A stretch of DNA of 64,000 nucleotides from BJGV01 sp964194745. Its GTDB lineage: Bacteria; Pseudomonadota; Gammaproteobacteria; Burkholderiales; Nitrosomonadaceae. Shown here piece after piece: positions 1 through 8,895 of this stretch (position 1 is the first letter of the stretch; every line of letters begins with the position of its first letter). The position numbers and the translations under genes are program-made. The notes below the pieces were generated by a model, which was not told the DNA's origin, did no database searches, and saw nothing but the letters and a program-made list of their open reading frames with translations. The DNA lies in assembly GCA_965248035.1 (NCBI GenBank), contig OZ252054.1, forward strand, positions 434,001-498,000, in the 5' to 3' direction.

Positions 1-27
1 AGGAAGTTCAAACTACTAGGTCTATTG

Positions 28-318
28 CTATTTACCAAGACACATATTGAATCCATCCTTCCAGCCATTACGATATTGACTGTCTTTTGAAAAGCGTTGC
101 TTGTTCTTAAATCCATAAGAAGTCTTCTTGGCAGTTTCACATCCATCAACATAACCATCTTTGAAAGCAGGAGGGTAACCGGCAAGGTTATAAGTAGGGC
201 GCGTACTTGGTGGCAGCGGTCCTGACGGCTTCGAACTCTGGCCTTGGCCAGAGTCCATTGTTGCACAGCCCGTAAACATTGAGAATAGAATAATTGCAGC
301 AATCAAGCGCATCGTCAT
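28..318 (-). CDS. small putative lipoprotein
   Basis: Hypothetical protein of about 94-96 residues. The N-terminus has a short hydrophobic stretch ending in a lipobox-like FTGC, so it is probably exported and lipid-anchored. A low-complexity Ser/Pro/Gly linker follows, then a compact C-terminal half with two Cys (GCET and NMCLG) that could form a disulphide. Start could be the ATG at 318, which overlaps the stop of the upstream truncated ATPase gene (ATGA), or the ATG at 312. No function is recognised. Confidence 0.6.
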   Translation of the reverse strand: MTMRLIAAIILFSMFTGCATMDSGQGQSSKPSGPLPPSTRPTYNLAGYPPAFKDGYVDGCETAKKTSYGFKNKQRFSKDSQYRNGWKDGFNMCLGK

Positions 319-647
319 CTATCCCTGCCACACAAGATACTCCCCAGAATCACTAGGAAAAGCACGCGACCAACCTGCGAGCCGATCGAACGAGCTGCAC
401 TTTTAACCGCGGCAGCTAGAATACCTTGACGATGCCCGCCGCGCGGGGCAGCGAGCCCCGATAGACTACCTTTGACGTCGGCCATAAACACGGGTACGCC
501 GATCGACGAGAACCGTTCCGCCATTACCTGTAGGGTAACAGTTTTATCGGTGCCGGTCGCACCGGTAATAGGTCCATGTCGATTAGCAAGATCGGGCATC
601 AAAGCAATCTCATGAGTGAAACTTGTGATCAGTAACGGTTCAGACAT
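315..647 (-). pseudogene. HerA-like/DUF853 ATPase, internally deleted
   Basis: The N-terminal part (HEIALMPDLANRHGPITGAT, then MADVKGSLSGLAAP) matches the start of the roughly 500-residue HerA-like DUF853 ATPases. It then jumps directly to the family's C-terminal end (KSAARSIGSQVGR). Only about 110 residues remain, so some 400 central residues are missing in a frame-preserving deletion. The Walker A loop reads GATGTDKT instead of the expected GATGTGKT, so the P-loop is also damaged. Start chosen at ATG 647 (MSEPLL). The residual open frame cannot be a working ATPase. The family is a DNA-translocase-like ATPase of unclear role. Confidence 0.75.
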
Positions 648-725
648 CAGAAACCTCAAATAAGGTATCAAAGGTACTAAATTATATCAGTGAAGCTACT
701 CCTTGAAAGTTTGATTCTTTTACCT

Positions 726-1649
726 TCATGCCGTCCAGTTCGCTATTCCCACCAGGAACAATAATACCGACCACAACAATAGGGCGCGCCAAATAAGGCC
801 GATAGTGCTTTGTAGAAAATCCATGTCGGCCTTTTCACTCAAACCTAGTTCAGGCCGGTAGTACACACTACCGGCTTCCTGTAGTGAATCTCCCAAACGC
901 ACACCGAGCGCCCCGGCGCCACTGGCGAGAATGATTCCTTGGGCGTGGTTTGACCACGATGCAGCTTGTATACGCCAGCAATAAATCGCGTCCTCGAAAT
1001 TTCCAACAATGGCAAAACTTACGGCAGTCAACCGAGCCGGTAGCCAGTCGATGATCCTAAATGCTTTTGCTGAGAAACTTCCAAATGAACCAAATGCCTC
1101 ATCTGTGCGACTACCCCAACGCTCACCTAATAACTCTGCAATACGATACAGTACTGCTCCTAGTGGCCCTGGCAACAAAACAAAACAGGTGACTACACCA
1201 AACAAATAGCGGTGAGAATGAATTAACCCCAATTCAATTGCAACCCGCGCAATCTGTTCACTGCTGAGTTCGTCTGCAGGCGCTCCACTCCACTGCCTCA
1301 GCAGCTCGCGAGCTTGAGGTAAATCGCCATCTTTAAGAGCTTGATTGATATCAAGGAACAATTGGCTGTAGTGACGAAAACCTAGGGTGAAATATAACAC
1401 TAGAACGTTCCATGCCAACGCTAGCAGCGAACTGAAACTAAGCAATAAATAATAGAACACACCCGCGATGAACAATGCCGGAACTACCGCAGCAACCCAC
1501 GCTAACAATCCGTGCCGACGTTCGTCTGTATCAAAATAACGCTCTAATATACCGGCATAGGAGAGAAATAGCAGAATGACTCGATTTCGACTATCAGCGG
1601 GATGCCATTGCTCCAACAAGAATGCAAGAATTAACGAAAATATGGTCAT
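726..1649 (-). CDS. CobD/CbiB family integral membrane protein
   Basis: 307 residues, strongly hydrophobic, with several predicted membrane helices (for example around residues 1-12, 50-75, 148-170 and 285-305). The pattern LEQWHP near the N-terminus, RRHGLLAWV and the later ASGAGALGVRLGD segment fit the CobD/CbiB-like family common in betaproteobacteria. That family is related to adenosylcobinamide-phosphate synthase and AmpE. No other cobalamin gene is nearby, so a true role in cobamide synthesis is uncertain. The gene lies 34 bp downstream of sucD on the same strand and may be read through from sucCD. Confidence 0.75.
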   Translation of the reverse strand: MTIFSLILAFLLEQWHPADSRNRVILLFLSYAGILERYFDTDERRHGLLAWVAAVVPALFIAGVFYYLLLSFSSLLALAWNVLVLYFTLGFRHYSQLFLDINQALKDGDLPQARELLRQWSGAPADELSSEQIARVAIELGLIHSHRYLFGVVTCFVLLPGPLGAVLYRIAELLGERWGSRTDEAFGSFGSFSAKAFRIIDWLPARLTAVSFAIVGNFEDAIYCWRIQAASWSNHAQGIILASGAGALGVRLGDSLQEAGSVYYRPELGLSEKADMDFLQSTIGLIWRALLLWSVLLFLVGIANWTA

Positions 1650-1683
1650 GGCAAGATAGTTTTGATATTACCAAGATTCCATT

Positions 1684-2562
1684 TTATCGCAACACCGATT
1701 TCAGCAATTTGCCCATCTCTGCAGGGTTGCGAGTCACTTTAATTCCACACTCCTCCATCACAGCAAGCTTTTCCTGAGCAGTACCCTTGCCACCAGAGAT
1801 GATCGCACCCGCATGCCCCATTCGCTTGCCTTGCGGCGCAGTTACTCCAGCAATAAACCCTACTACTGGTTTCGTCATATTATTCCTAATCCAATAGGCA
1901 CAATCTTCCTCGTCGGAACCGCCAATTTCTCCTACCATCAGCACTGCATCAGTTTCATTATCGTCGTTGAACAACCTCATCACATCAAGATGCTTCAATC
2001 CATTAATCGGATCGCCTCCGATACCGATGCAGGTAGACTGCCCTAAACCCTGCTCCATTAATTGAGCAACTGCTTCGTAAGTCAGCGTACCTGAGCGAGA
2101 CACTACTCCGACATTCCCTTTCTTGTGGATATAGCCAGGCATGATGCCAATCTTGATTTCATCTGGTGTTATGATGCCAGGACAATTAGGTCCTATCAGT
2201 AGAGTTTTATGTTCCTGCATCTTGTATCGGGTACGCAGCATGTCACGTACAGGAATGCCTTCAGTAATACAAATTACTAGATCAAGTTCCGCATCTACCG
2301 CTTCATCTATTGCGGCAGCAGCAAAAGGCGGTGGCACATATATTACTGAAACTGACGCACCAGTAGCCTGCTTTGCTTCCTTGACAGTGGCATAAATCGG
2401 AATGTGTTCAAAATTTTTCCCTGGTTTTTTTGGATTTACCCCTGCAACAAAGCAATTCTTTCCATTAGCATAGTCGACACACTTACGAGTGTGGAATTGA
2501 CCGGTCTTTCCAGTAATCCCCTGAGTCATGACTCTAGTGCTCTGGTTTATCAAGATTGTCAT
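1684..2562 (-). CDS. sucD: succinyl-CoA synthetase alpha subunit
   Basis: 292 residues, the normal length. The protein binds CoA and carries the phosphohistidine intermediate in the TCA-cycle step succinyl-CoA + NDP + Pi to succinate + NTP + CoA. Visible motifs are the N-terminal GITGKTGQFHT loop of the CoA-binding Rossmann domain, GPNCPGIITP, and the active-site region RMGHAGAIISGG containing the phosphorylated His. The start ATG overlaps the end of sucC by 4 bp, so the two are translationally coupled and make the alpha2beta2 or alphabeta enzyme. Confidence 0.97.
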   Translation of the reverse strand: MTILINQSTRVMTQGITGKTGQFHTRKCVDYANGKNCFVAGVNPKKPGKNFEHIPIYATVKEAKQATGASVSVIYVPPPFAAAAIDEAVDAELDLVICITEGIPVRDMLRTRYKMQEHKTLLIGPNCPGIITPDEIKIGIMPGYIHKKGNVGVVSRSGTLTYEAVAQLMEQGLGQSTCIGIGGDPINGLKHLDVMRLFNDDNETDAVLMVGEIGGSDEEDCAYWIRNNMTKPVVGFIAGVTAPQGKRMGHAGAIISGGKGTAQEKLAVMEECGIKVTRNPAEMGKLLKSVLR

Positions 2563-3734
2563 GACTGTTCTCTCCTAGCTGCAGCTGTTACAGCATGCTG
2601 TGCTGCATCTCCCATGTTGCGCGCTAAAAGGATTTGTAATCCGGATTCGGTCAGGATTTTCTTGCCTAGATCAGCATTGGTGCCCTCAAGTCGCACCACT
2701 AGAGGCTTAGTCAGCTTTACTTCTCTGGCTGCCGCAACCACACCTGCGGCAATCACGTCGCATTTCATAATACCGCCAAATATGTTTACCAATATGGCCC
2801 GTAGCTTTGTGTTACACAGCATCAACTTAAATGCCTCCGTCACTTTTTCAGAAGTAGCGCCACCGCCCACATCAAGAAAATTTGCAGGATTTCCGCCATA
2901 AAGTTTGATGATGTCCATGGTTGCCATCGCGAGGCCTGCTCCGTTTACCAAGCAACCGATATTGCCATCAAGCGGAACATATGAAAGATCGTGCTTAGAT
3001 GCCTCAATCTCCACTGGATCTTCTTCATCAAGATCGCGCAAGACCGCAATATCAGAATGTCGAAACAGGGCATTATCATCAAAGTTAATTTTTGCGTCGA
3101 GTGCTAGAACTTGATTGTCAGTAGTGAGTATCAACGGATTGACTTCAATTAGTAATGCATCAGTACTATCAAATAATTTATATAAGCCTTGTAGTAATAT
3201 TCGAATTTCAGATGTGCCAGAATGAGAAATATCAATCATTCGAATGATATCGTCTGCATCTTGATCGGTTAGCCCATCTATCGGGTCAATGAACACCTTG
3301 TAAATTTTGTTCGGTGTTCTAGCGGCCACCTCCTCAATGTTCATGCCCCCTTCTGAACTTGCCATCAGACACACTCGCTGACTACTACGATCGACTAACA
3401 TTCCAATGTAAAATTCCTTCTGTATGTCAGCCCCCTGCTCGATAAAAAGTCGCCGAACGATTTGTCCCCGCTCATCGGTCTGATGAGTAACGAGCGTCAT
3501 GCCTAGGATTTCTCCTGCATACTGCTTCACTTCATTGAGTGACTTCGCCACTTTTACTCCACCACCTTTACCACGTCCACCGGCATGAATCTGCGCCTTT
3601 ACAACCCATGTACTACCACCCAGTTTTCTGGCCGCTTCAACTGCTTCGTCGACACTAAAGCATGCAATTCCTTCCAGAACCGCAACTCCAAATTCGCGCA
3701 AAAGATGCTTGGCCTGGTACTCGTGAATTTTCAT
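2559..3734 (-). CDS. sucC: succinyl-CoA synthetase beta subunit (ADP-forming)
   Basis: 391 residues, full length. An ATP-grasp domain opens with KIHEYQAKHLLREFGV and contains the glycine-rich IHAGGRGKGGGVK nucleotide-binding segment. The C-terminal ligase-CoA domain has the GLAMATMDIIKLYGG and IFGGIMKCD motifs. It provides the nucleotide-binding half of succinyl-CoA synthetase and is first in a two-gene operon with sucD (4-bp overlap). Confidence 0.97.
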   Translation of the reverse strand: MKIHEYQAKHLLREFGVAVLEGIACFSVDEAVEAARKLGGSTWVVKAQIHAGGRGKGGGVKVAKSLNEVKQYAGEILGMTLVTHQTDERGQIVRRLFIEQGADIQKEFYIGMLVDRSSQRVCLMASSEGGMNIEEVAARTPNKIYKVFIDPIDGLTDQDADDIIRMIDISHSGTSEIRILLQGLYKLFDSTDALLIEVNPLILTTDNQVLALDAKINFDDNALFRHSDIAVLRDLDEEDPVEIEASKHDLSYVPLDGNIGCLVNGAGLAMATMDIIKLYGGNPANFLDVGGGATSEKVTEAFKLMLCNTKLRAILVNIFGGIMKCDVIAAGVVAAAREVKLTKPLVVRLEGTNADLGKKILTESGLQILLARNMGDAAQHAVTAAARREQS

Positions 3735-4163
3735 AGTCTTCGTCTCACTATGCTATAACGGATAGGTCATTGATAATGGAGTATATCTTAATCATTTCGT
3801 TGGCGTTACTTACAAGACTAAGGACAATTAGAAACTGTCCCAATAACATGCATTAATATTTTGAATCTTAGATCTTGATTCTTGGAAAATATGCATAGAA
3901 ATTAGTCTACTGATACTAATTAATAACTTTGCTATTTATACTTTACAAGTAAAACTAGCAAAGTTAACTATAAATTACTCATTATCTAGATATCAGTAGG
4001 GATTAATGCTTAACAATAGTAAGGTAATGCCCACCGTACAGGCCATCAGTTTCTTTGCACAGCAGGTCAAACGGGAGCGCATGTGTCCACTACGTCGAAG
4101 GTTCAAGCAAACTAGCAAACAGGCCTTTTACTGAACTGCCAATTCACTAACTCATATCCATTC
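3735..4163. other. 429-bp intergenic region
   Basis: AT-rich spacer between two minus-strand genes. It must hold the sucCD promoter, but no clear -35/-10 pair was singled out. A 36-codon plus-strand reading frame begins at 4028 and has no recognisable product. No terminator hairpin with a T-run was found. Confidence 0.5.
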
Positions 4164-5114
4164 TTAAGTAACCAAATTCTGAGGATTTCCAGCCACCCAA
4201 GACTCAATGTTGTCAATTAGCTGATTAGCAAGAAATTGCATGGCCTCATCTGAGGCCCATGCCACATGCGGCGTCAAAATAAAGTTAGGGCGTTTCACTT
4301 CAAGCAGTGGATGACCATTTTTCGGTGGTTCGCTAGTAAGTACATCAACACCAGCGCCGGCAATTAGACCTTCGTCCAACGCTTGAATCAGTGCTGCTTC
4401 GTTGACCAAACCACCGCGTGCAGTATTGATTAGCAATGAGTTGCGCTTCATCTTTCGCAGTTCATTGATCCCAATCATATCACGAGTCGCTGGCGTCATC
4501 GGGCAATGCAGCGAGAGCACGTCCGACTCTGCCAACACATTTTCGAATGGTATAAACTCTACGTTATTTTTTTCTAACGATGCGTGGTCTGCAAATATTA
4601 CGCGCATGCCAAAACCACGTGCAATCGTTGCAGTGCCCTGCCCAATTACACCTGCGCCGATGATACCCATAGTTGCACCAAATAGCTCGCCGATATCATG
4701 CGTGAATAGACAAAATTGCTCTGCTTTCTGCCACATGCCGTTCTCGACATCTTGCTGATATGCTATCAAATTTCTGCGTAGAGCTAAAACCATCATAAAT
4801 ACATGTTCTGGTACGGTATGAGTTGCATAGTTGCGGATATTTGCCACTGCAATACCGTGTTTTCGACAAGTGGATATATCAGCACAGTCATATCCGGTTG
4901 CAGCAACCGCAACCATTTTTAGCTGAGGCAATTTAACAAGCATCTCCTCGCTCAACTGCACCTTGTTACTGATTGCTATTGTTGCGTGCTGAAGACGTGT
5001 TACGATCTGGTCAAACGAGGTGCTAGAATACTCCTCGTATGTGTGTTTGAAATTCGGGCTACGTACTTGTGCCTTAACTGAATCTCGATCAAGAAAAACT
5101 ATGTGATGACTCAT
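4164..5114 (-). CDS. D-2-hydroxyacid dehydrogenase (glycerate/hydroxypyruvate reductase type)
   Basis: 316 residues, normal for NAD(P)-dependent D-isomer 2-hydroxyacid dehydrogenases. The Rossmann fingerprint GIIGAGVIGQGTA is followed by an acidic residue after FGMRVIFAD, suggesting NAD(H) preference. The catalytic Arg lies in NTARGGLVNE, the Glu in GVDVLTSEPP and the His in LTPHVAWAS. The likely reaction is reduction of hydroxypyruvate or glyoxylate, by family resemblance; the substrate cannot be fixed from sequence. Confidence 0.88.
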   Translation of the reverse strand: MSHHIVFLDRDSVKAQVRSPNFKHTYEEYSSTSFDQIVTRLQHATIAISNKVQLSEEMLVKLPQLKMVAVAATGYDCADISTCRKHGIAVANIRNYATHTVPEHVFMMVLALRRNLIAYQQDVENGMWQKAEQFCLFTHDIGELFGATMGIIGAGVIGQGTATIARGFGMRVIFADHASLEKNNVEFIPFENVLAESDVLSLHCPMTPATRDMIGINELRKMKRNSLLINTARGGLVNEAALIQALDEGLIAGAGVDVLTSEPPKNGHPLLEVKRPNFILTPHVAWASDEAMQFLANQLIDNIESWVAGNPQNLVT

Positions 5115-5116
5115 AT

Positions 5117-5302
5117 TTACTCACTTTCAGTTGAATCCTCAAGCACAACAATGGCAGAAACCGTGTCATAATACCATTCACGTGCCTTGGCACATACGTT
5201 AGCTCCCAACTCCACCTGAATTGCAACACGCATGCCTGAAGCAAGGTACTTGATAAAACTAATTTGATTGTCTTGCCCCTTGACTAACGACCTACACTCC
5301 AT
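5117..5302 (-). CDS. small hypothetical protein (doubtful)
   Basis: 61-codon open frame that ends 2 bp before the dehydrogenase start. Its 5' end overlaps the start of gluQ on the other strand. The composition is plausible for a small soluble protein, but no family is recognised. It could be a genuine short gene upstream of the dehydrogenase or chance. Confidence 0.3.
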   Translation of the reverse strand: MECRSLVKGQDNQISFIKYLASGMRVAIQVELGANVCAKAREWYYDTVSAIVVLEDSTESE

Positions 5303-6170
5303 TCCAAAATATCGTGGTCGTTTTGCCCCATCTCCTACCGGGCCGCTGCATTTCGGCTCTCTGGTTGCTGCTGTTGGCAGCTATCTGGAAGCGAAATCTC
5401 ACGGTGGCGAGTGGCTAGTCAGGATCGAAAACCTAGATACACAGCGTGAAATTCCCGGCGCATCCGGTGAAATCCTTAGCGCTCTCGAATCCCTAGGAAT
5501 GGAATGGGACCACGACGTGATCTATCAAAGTCGGAGAAATAGCGCCTATCAAACTGCGCTTGCCATACTTGATAAGCACGGCGTAATTTATCCTTGTACC
5601 TGTACCCGTAAAGAAATAGCCGACTCAAGCATCACAGGAGTTAGCGGTCCAGTTTACACTGGTACTTGCCGTAATAACTTACCAAATAAAAAACATCTCG
5701 GCGCACTACGTGTTAGAACCAATAATAGTCTTGTTGAATTCAAGGATGCCTTACATGGCCTAGTTAGCCAGAGACTAGAAAGCGACACCGGTGATTTCGT
5801 GTTACGTCGAGCCGATGGAATCTACGCTTATCAACTAGCAGTGGTAGTAGACGACGCCGAACAGGGCATCACCCATGTGGTGCGCGGTGCGGACTTGTTA
5901 GATTCCACACATCGGCAGATTTACCTGCAAAAATTGCTAGGTTACCCAACTCCGACGCACATGCATTTGCCTGTGGTAGTTAATAATCAAGGCAAGAAAC
6001 TTAGCAAACAGAACTGGGCAACACCCCTTGATGTATCTAATCCTGTAGCGCAATTAATAGCGACCGCTAGTTTCCTCGGTCAAGAACCGCCCTCAGAGTT
6101 ACTTGAAAACAGTGTTCCATCATTCTGGAAATGGGCCGTGAAAAATTGGCGCCCAGAGAAAATTCCTTAA
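5280..6170 (+). CDS. gluQ: glutamyl-Q tRNA(Asp) synthetase
   Basis: About 296 residues, a truncated glutamyl-tRNA synthetase paralogue lacking the anticodon-binding domain. In the known family it glutamylates the queuosine of tRNA(Asp). Visible features are the class I HIGH-type motif FAPSPTGPLHFGSL, a zinc-binding knuckle CTCTRKE...YTGTC, and a KMSKS-type motif KKLSKQ. There is no ATG before the conserved N-terminus, so a TTG is needed. The TTG at 5280 starts 10-12 residues before the conserved YRGRFAPS; 5268 is an alternative. Confidence 0.93.
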   Translation: MTNDLHSIPKYRGRFAPSPTGPLHFGSLVAAVGSYLEAKSHGGEWLVRIENLDTQREIPGASGEILSALESLGMEWDHDVIYQSRRNSAYQTALAILDKHGVIYPCTCTRKEIADSSITGVSGPVYTGTCRNNLPNKKHLGALRVRTNNSLVEFKDALHGLVSQRLESDTGDFVLRRADGIYAYQLAVVVDDAEQGITHVVRGADLLDSTHRQIYLQKLLGYPTPTHMHLPVVVNNQGKKLSKQNWATPLDVSNPVAQLIATASFLGQEPPSELLENSVPSFWKWAVKNWRPEKIP

Positions 6171-6401
6171 AAATTACTCCTTTTCTTCCAACCAAATGCA
6201 GGTTCAAATCCAACGTACAACGGTTATATCAAGTATCTAAGCTAGAATCAAAATTAATATAGATCGTTTACATGTAATACTGATTCTAAAAATAGTTTGA
6301 AGTACATTAGCTATTATTACGCTGGACAGCATAGAAATTTGGGAGAAACATTGGTGGCCACTAAATGTTAGTATTATCGCAAAGTTTACGAAGGAGAAGA
6401 T
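6171..6401. other. intergenic region before the NDH-2-like gene
   Basis: 231 bp, AT-rich, with no gene found. A purine-rich AAGGAGAAGA lies just ahead of the downstream start and serves as its ribosome-binding site. Confidence 0.4.
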
Positions 6402-7559
6402 GTGTCTTTTTTACCTTTTTATATACCAAGACGTAAACAGCTCAAAATTGTGATTATAGGAGGCGGATATGCAGGTATCGCAGCACTGACCACCTTCTTA
6501 CGTTATATGCCTGATGCTAACATTACCATTGTCGACCCCAGATCCCAACACATCAAGATTACTCACCTTCACGAGACTTTCAGATTTCCGTTACAGGATT
6601 TTCTGGTTCCGTTTCCTGTTCTGGAACAACGTTTTGGTTGTCGCCATATCTGCGCTAAACTAATTACAGAAGAGAACAATATTCGGCAATGGCAAAATGA
6701 CAAATTTATTACCATTCAAAAAGAATCACTAAAATTTGATTACGTCTTGATTGCATCAGGAGCAGACGCGGAGCAGACTGATGGAGCAAATAATATTCTC
6801 GATTTAAACGATTTTTTTACAACACCCGGTCCTAACCTATTGAACAGTCATCTGGTAACAACTAATCAAGGCAAACCATTCATTTCCGTGATAGGTGGGG
6901 GTGCAACGGGTATTCAATTTCTCTTCGAAATTGCTCATTTCTTTCGGCGCCAAAAAATTGAATGTAATCTTCGATTAGTCGACGGTGATGATCGAGTTCT
7001 TCAACAATTTCCTGCGAATTTTTCTCATTATACCGAGACTCGCATGACCGAACTTGGTATAGATTTTTACCCTGATACATATTATCGAGAACAACAAAAC
7101 GATAAAATTATGCTGGAAGCAAAAAGAACGGGGCGGAAGTTCGATCTTCCTTCCGTGATGACGCTCCTGTTCCTTGGCAAAAAAACAGATAATTTGCTTT
7201 CAGCGAATATCTTCGGTCAAGTTATGATTGATCAACAACCTTTGCAAAATATCTTTACGGCGGGTGATTGCGCTAGCTACGACTCTTTTGGTTCGAATAC
7301 CATGACAGCTCAATCTGCGGTACGTAAAGGGAAACTGGCGGCACGTAATATTTTACGGAGCTCAGGTGCCTTGAAGTTATTTGAGCCCTATCTACATAAC
7401 GATCTTGGCTATGTCGTCAGCCTCGGACCAACAGATGCAGTAGGCTGGTTAGCGCTGGAGAACAACGTAGTTGGTGGCATTCCGGCACTAGTAATTAAGG
7501 AACTAGTAGAGTCTCAATATGATCTGTTGCTAGCAGGAATTGACACCTATCTGATCTGA
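6402..7559 (+). CDS. FAD-dependent pyridine-nucleotide oxidoreductase (NDH-2/SQR-like)
   Basis: 385 residues. There are two dinucleotide-binding folds: the FAD site KIVIIGGGYAGIAAL near residue 18, and a second one, ISVIGGGATGIQFL, near residue 164. The C-terminal FAD motif is IFTAGDCASYD. This arrangement is typical of type II NADH dehydrogenases and sulfide:quinone oxidoreductases. No redox-active CxxC pair is seen, which favours an NDH-2-like role. A good RBS (AAGGAGAAGA) precedes the start. A decayed SRPBCC fragment follows within 30 bp. Confidence 0.82.
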   Translation: MSFLPFYIPRRKQLKIVIIGGGYAGIAALTTFLRYMPDANITIVDPRSQHIKITHLHETFRFPLQDFLVPFPVLEQRFGCRHICAKLITEENNIRQWQNDKFITIQKESLKFDYVLIASGADAEQTDGANNILDLNDFFTTPGPNLLNSHLVTTNQGKPFISVIGGGATGIQFLFEIAHFFRRQKIECNLRLVDGDDRVLQQFPANFSHYTETRMTELGIDFYPDTYYREQQNDKIMLEAKRTGRKFDLPSVMTLLFLGKKTDNLLSANIFGQVMIDQQPLQNIFTAGDCASYDSFGSNTMTAQSAVRKGKLAARNILRSSGALKLFEPYLHNDLGYVVSLGPTDAVGWLALENNVVGGIPALVIKELVESQYDLLLAGIDTYLI

Positions 7560-7586
7560 TCATGCAACCTTGAAACAGGAGATCTT

Positions 7587-7811
7587 ATGTTTGGTTTATA
7601 TAAAGATACCCCTGTCATAGGTAAGGCTGACGCTTTAGTTCAACATCCGTGTAACGATATTTTTAATTATGTCGGTGCTAATCTTATTAAAAATTACCCA
7701 AGGTAGTCACCAGAAGTAGTCAACCTAGAATTATTAACGAATGGGCCCGTAAATGTGGGAACCATGTGTCGTCAGGTCGGTGTTGTGCAGAGGAAGAAAT
7801 TAAACGACTAA
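7587..7811 (+). pseudogene. SRPBCC-family fragment with in-frame amber codon
   Basis: A 75-codon frame starting at ATG 7587 with an AGGAG site ahead of it. It is interrupted by TAG at 7704-7706 exactly where the family has Trp (NYPR-stop-SPEVVNLEL). The reading frame then continues as family-like sequence (LTNGPVNVGTMCRQ) until a second stop at 7809. SRPBCC/polyketide-cyclase proteins are normally about 140-150 residues, so the 3' half is lost as well. It is probably a non-functional remnant. Confidence 0.65.
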
Positions 7812-7854
7812 ACCAACTTCTTAAATCTTCAAAATAATAGTTGCTCCAAATAAA

Positions 7855-8895
7855 TCAACTATCATGCGACTCTCCAGACGAAATTTTGTAGACCCAATAA
7901 CCCCCATGCTGGTAAATAAGCTGCACCGCTTCTAGTTCAAGAGGCCGGGCGTCGATAAAGGGTAACATCTGCGCGAGTAGTGTGTTCTTGCCATCACGTA
8001 GAAAATAACCACGTACCGACGTATCAGAGAGCGACTGTAACGTATAAGTCTCATAATTGTTCTCATGTTTCCATCTCTTCACCGTATTGACCAGCCCATG
8101 CATGTTACTACCGCTCATCGGGAAAGTCTTGTAGGCTAGGTCAAACCGATCCGGACGCATCAATCCTAGCTTGTAGAGGTCAGTAACGTGAACTACCACA
8201 TAGGCTTCACGCGGGCCGGCTAGTTCACGCAGTATTGCAGCCCCTTCATTGACATCTGCAGCCAGTGCATCGGCAAAGCGTTGGAACTTCCGGCGCTCTT
8301 CAGCTGGAGCCGGAGCACCCCAGAATTCTTGCTCATACTTTTTGATAGTGTCGCTGCGCTCACGCCAGTGTGAAGGAATAATCATCGGTTCCCCATGATG
8401 GGATGGGAACAACGTATCACGCCCGGCGAGCAGCTGCACTTGGCGCGAGGTGTCCCACCAGGCAAGTATGATTGCGTCTTCTGGCGCATACTTAGTAATT
8501 GCTGTTACTAACGTGATCAGTTCGGATGATTTACTATCGACGGAAGTGAGCGACTCACTGGTACGGCTCTCCCAGTTGAGCAATATGGGTGGCGTCTCAC
8601 CACGCTTTACAAGATGTGCTACCGCAATAGGCTTGTCTACTCCTTGCACATATACCTCATACTTGCTTATGGCAAGGTCCGGCCAGGTTGCTAGTCCGAG
8701 TTTATCGAACTTGCCAACCCCACCTTCTTCAACCAGCTTATAGTGATAGGGTGCCGACCCCGGACTAAGTGACACGTAAGCAAGCCAGCCGAGTAAAAGA
8801 AAACCTCCCGTTACCAAGAAGATACCCAGTAACGGGAGGAGTTTAGTTCCTGGTTGCGCCAACGGTGTGGTGCTCCGGAATGAAGGGGAAATCAA
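7855..8895 (-). CDS. haoB: HaoB (hydroxylamine oxidoreductase-associated protein)
   Basis: 346 residues immediately downstream of haoA with a 4-bp overlap (ATGA), as in hao clusters of ammonia- and methane-oxidising bacteria. One N-terminal membrane helix (around residues 20-45) anchors a periplasmic domain. There is no haem motif. The function of HaoB is not established; its consistent linkage to haoA suggests a role in HAO maturation, anchoring or function. In Nitrosomonas the next genes are cytochrome genes cycA/cycB; here a pseudogene and the flavoprotein gene follow instead. Confidence 0.85.
   Translation of the reverse strand: MISPSFRSTTPLAQPGTKLLPLLGIFLVTGGFLLLGWLAYVSLSPGSAPYHYKLVEEGGVGKFDKLGLATWPDLAISKYEVYVQGVDKPIAVAHLVKRGETPPILLNWESRTSESLTSVDSKSSELITLVTAITKYAPEDAIILAWWDTSRQVQLLAGRDTLFPSHHGEPMIIPSHWRERSDTIKKYEQEFWGAPAPAEERRKFQRFADALAADVNEGAAILRELAGPREAYVVVHVTDLYKLGLMRPDRFDLAYKTFPMSGSNMHGLVNTVKRWKHENNYETYTLQSLSDTSVRGYFLRDGKNTLLAQMLPFIDARPLELEAVQLIYQHGGYWVYKISSGESHDS

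Noticed and set aside
2404..2901. Long plus-strand frames opposite sucC/sucD and other minus-strand genes
   Set aside because: They mirror the codon structure of well-recognised genes on the other strand and have no family signature of their own.
4028..4138. 36-codon frame in the sucC upstream region
   Set aside because: Too short and without a recognisable family; composition does not distinguish it from chance.
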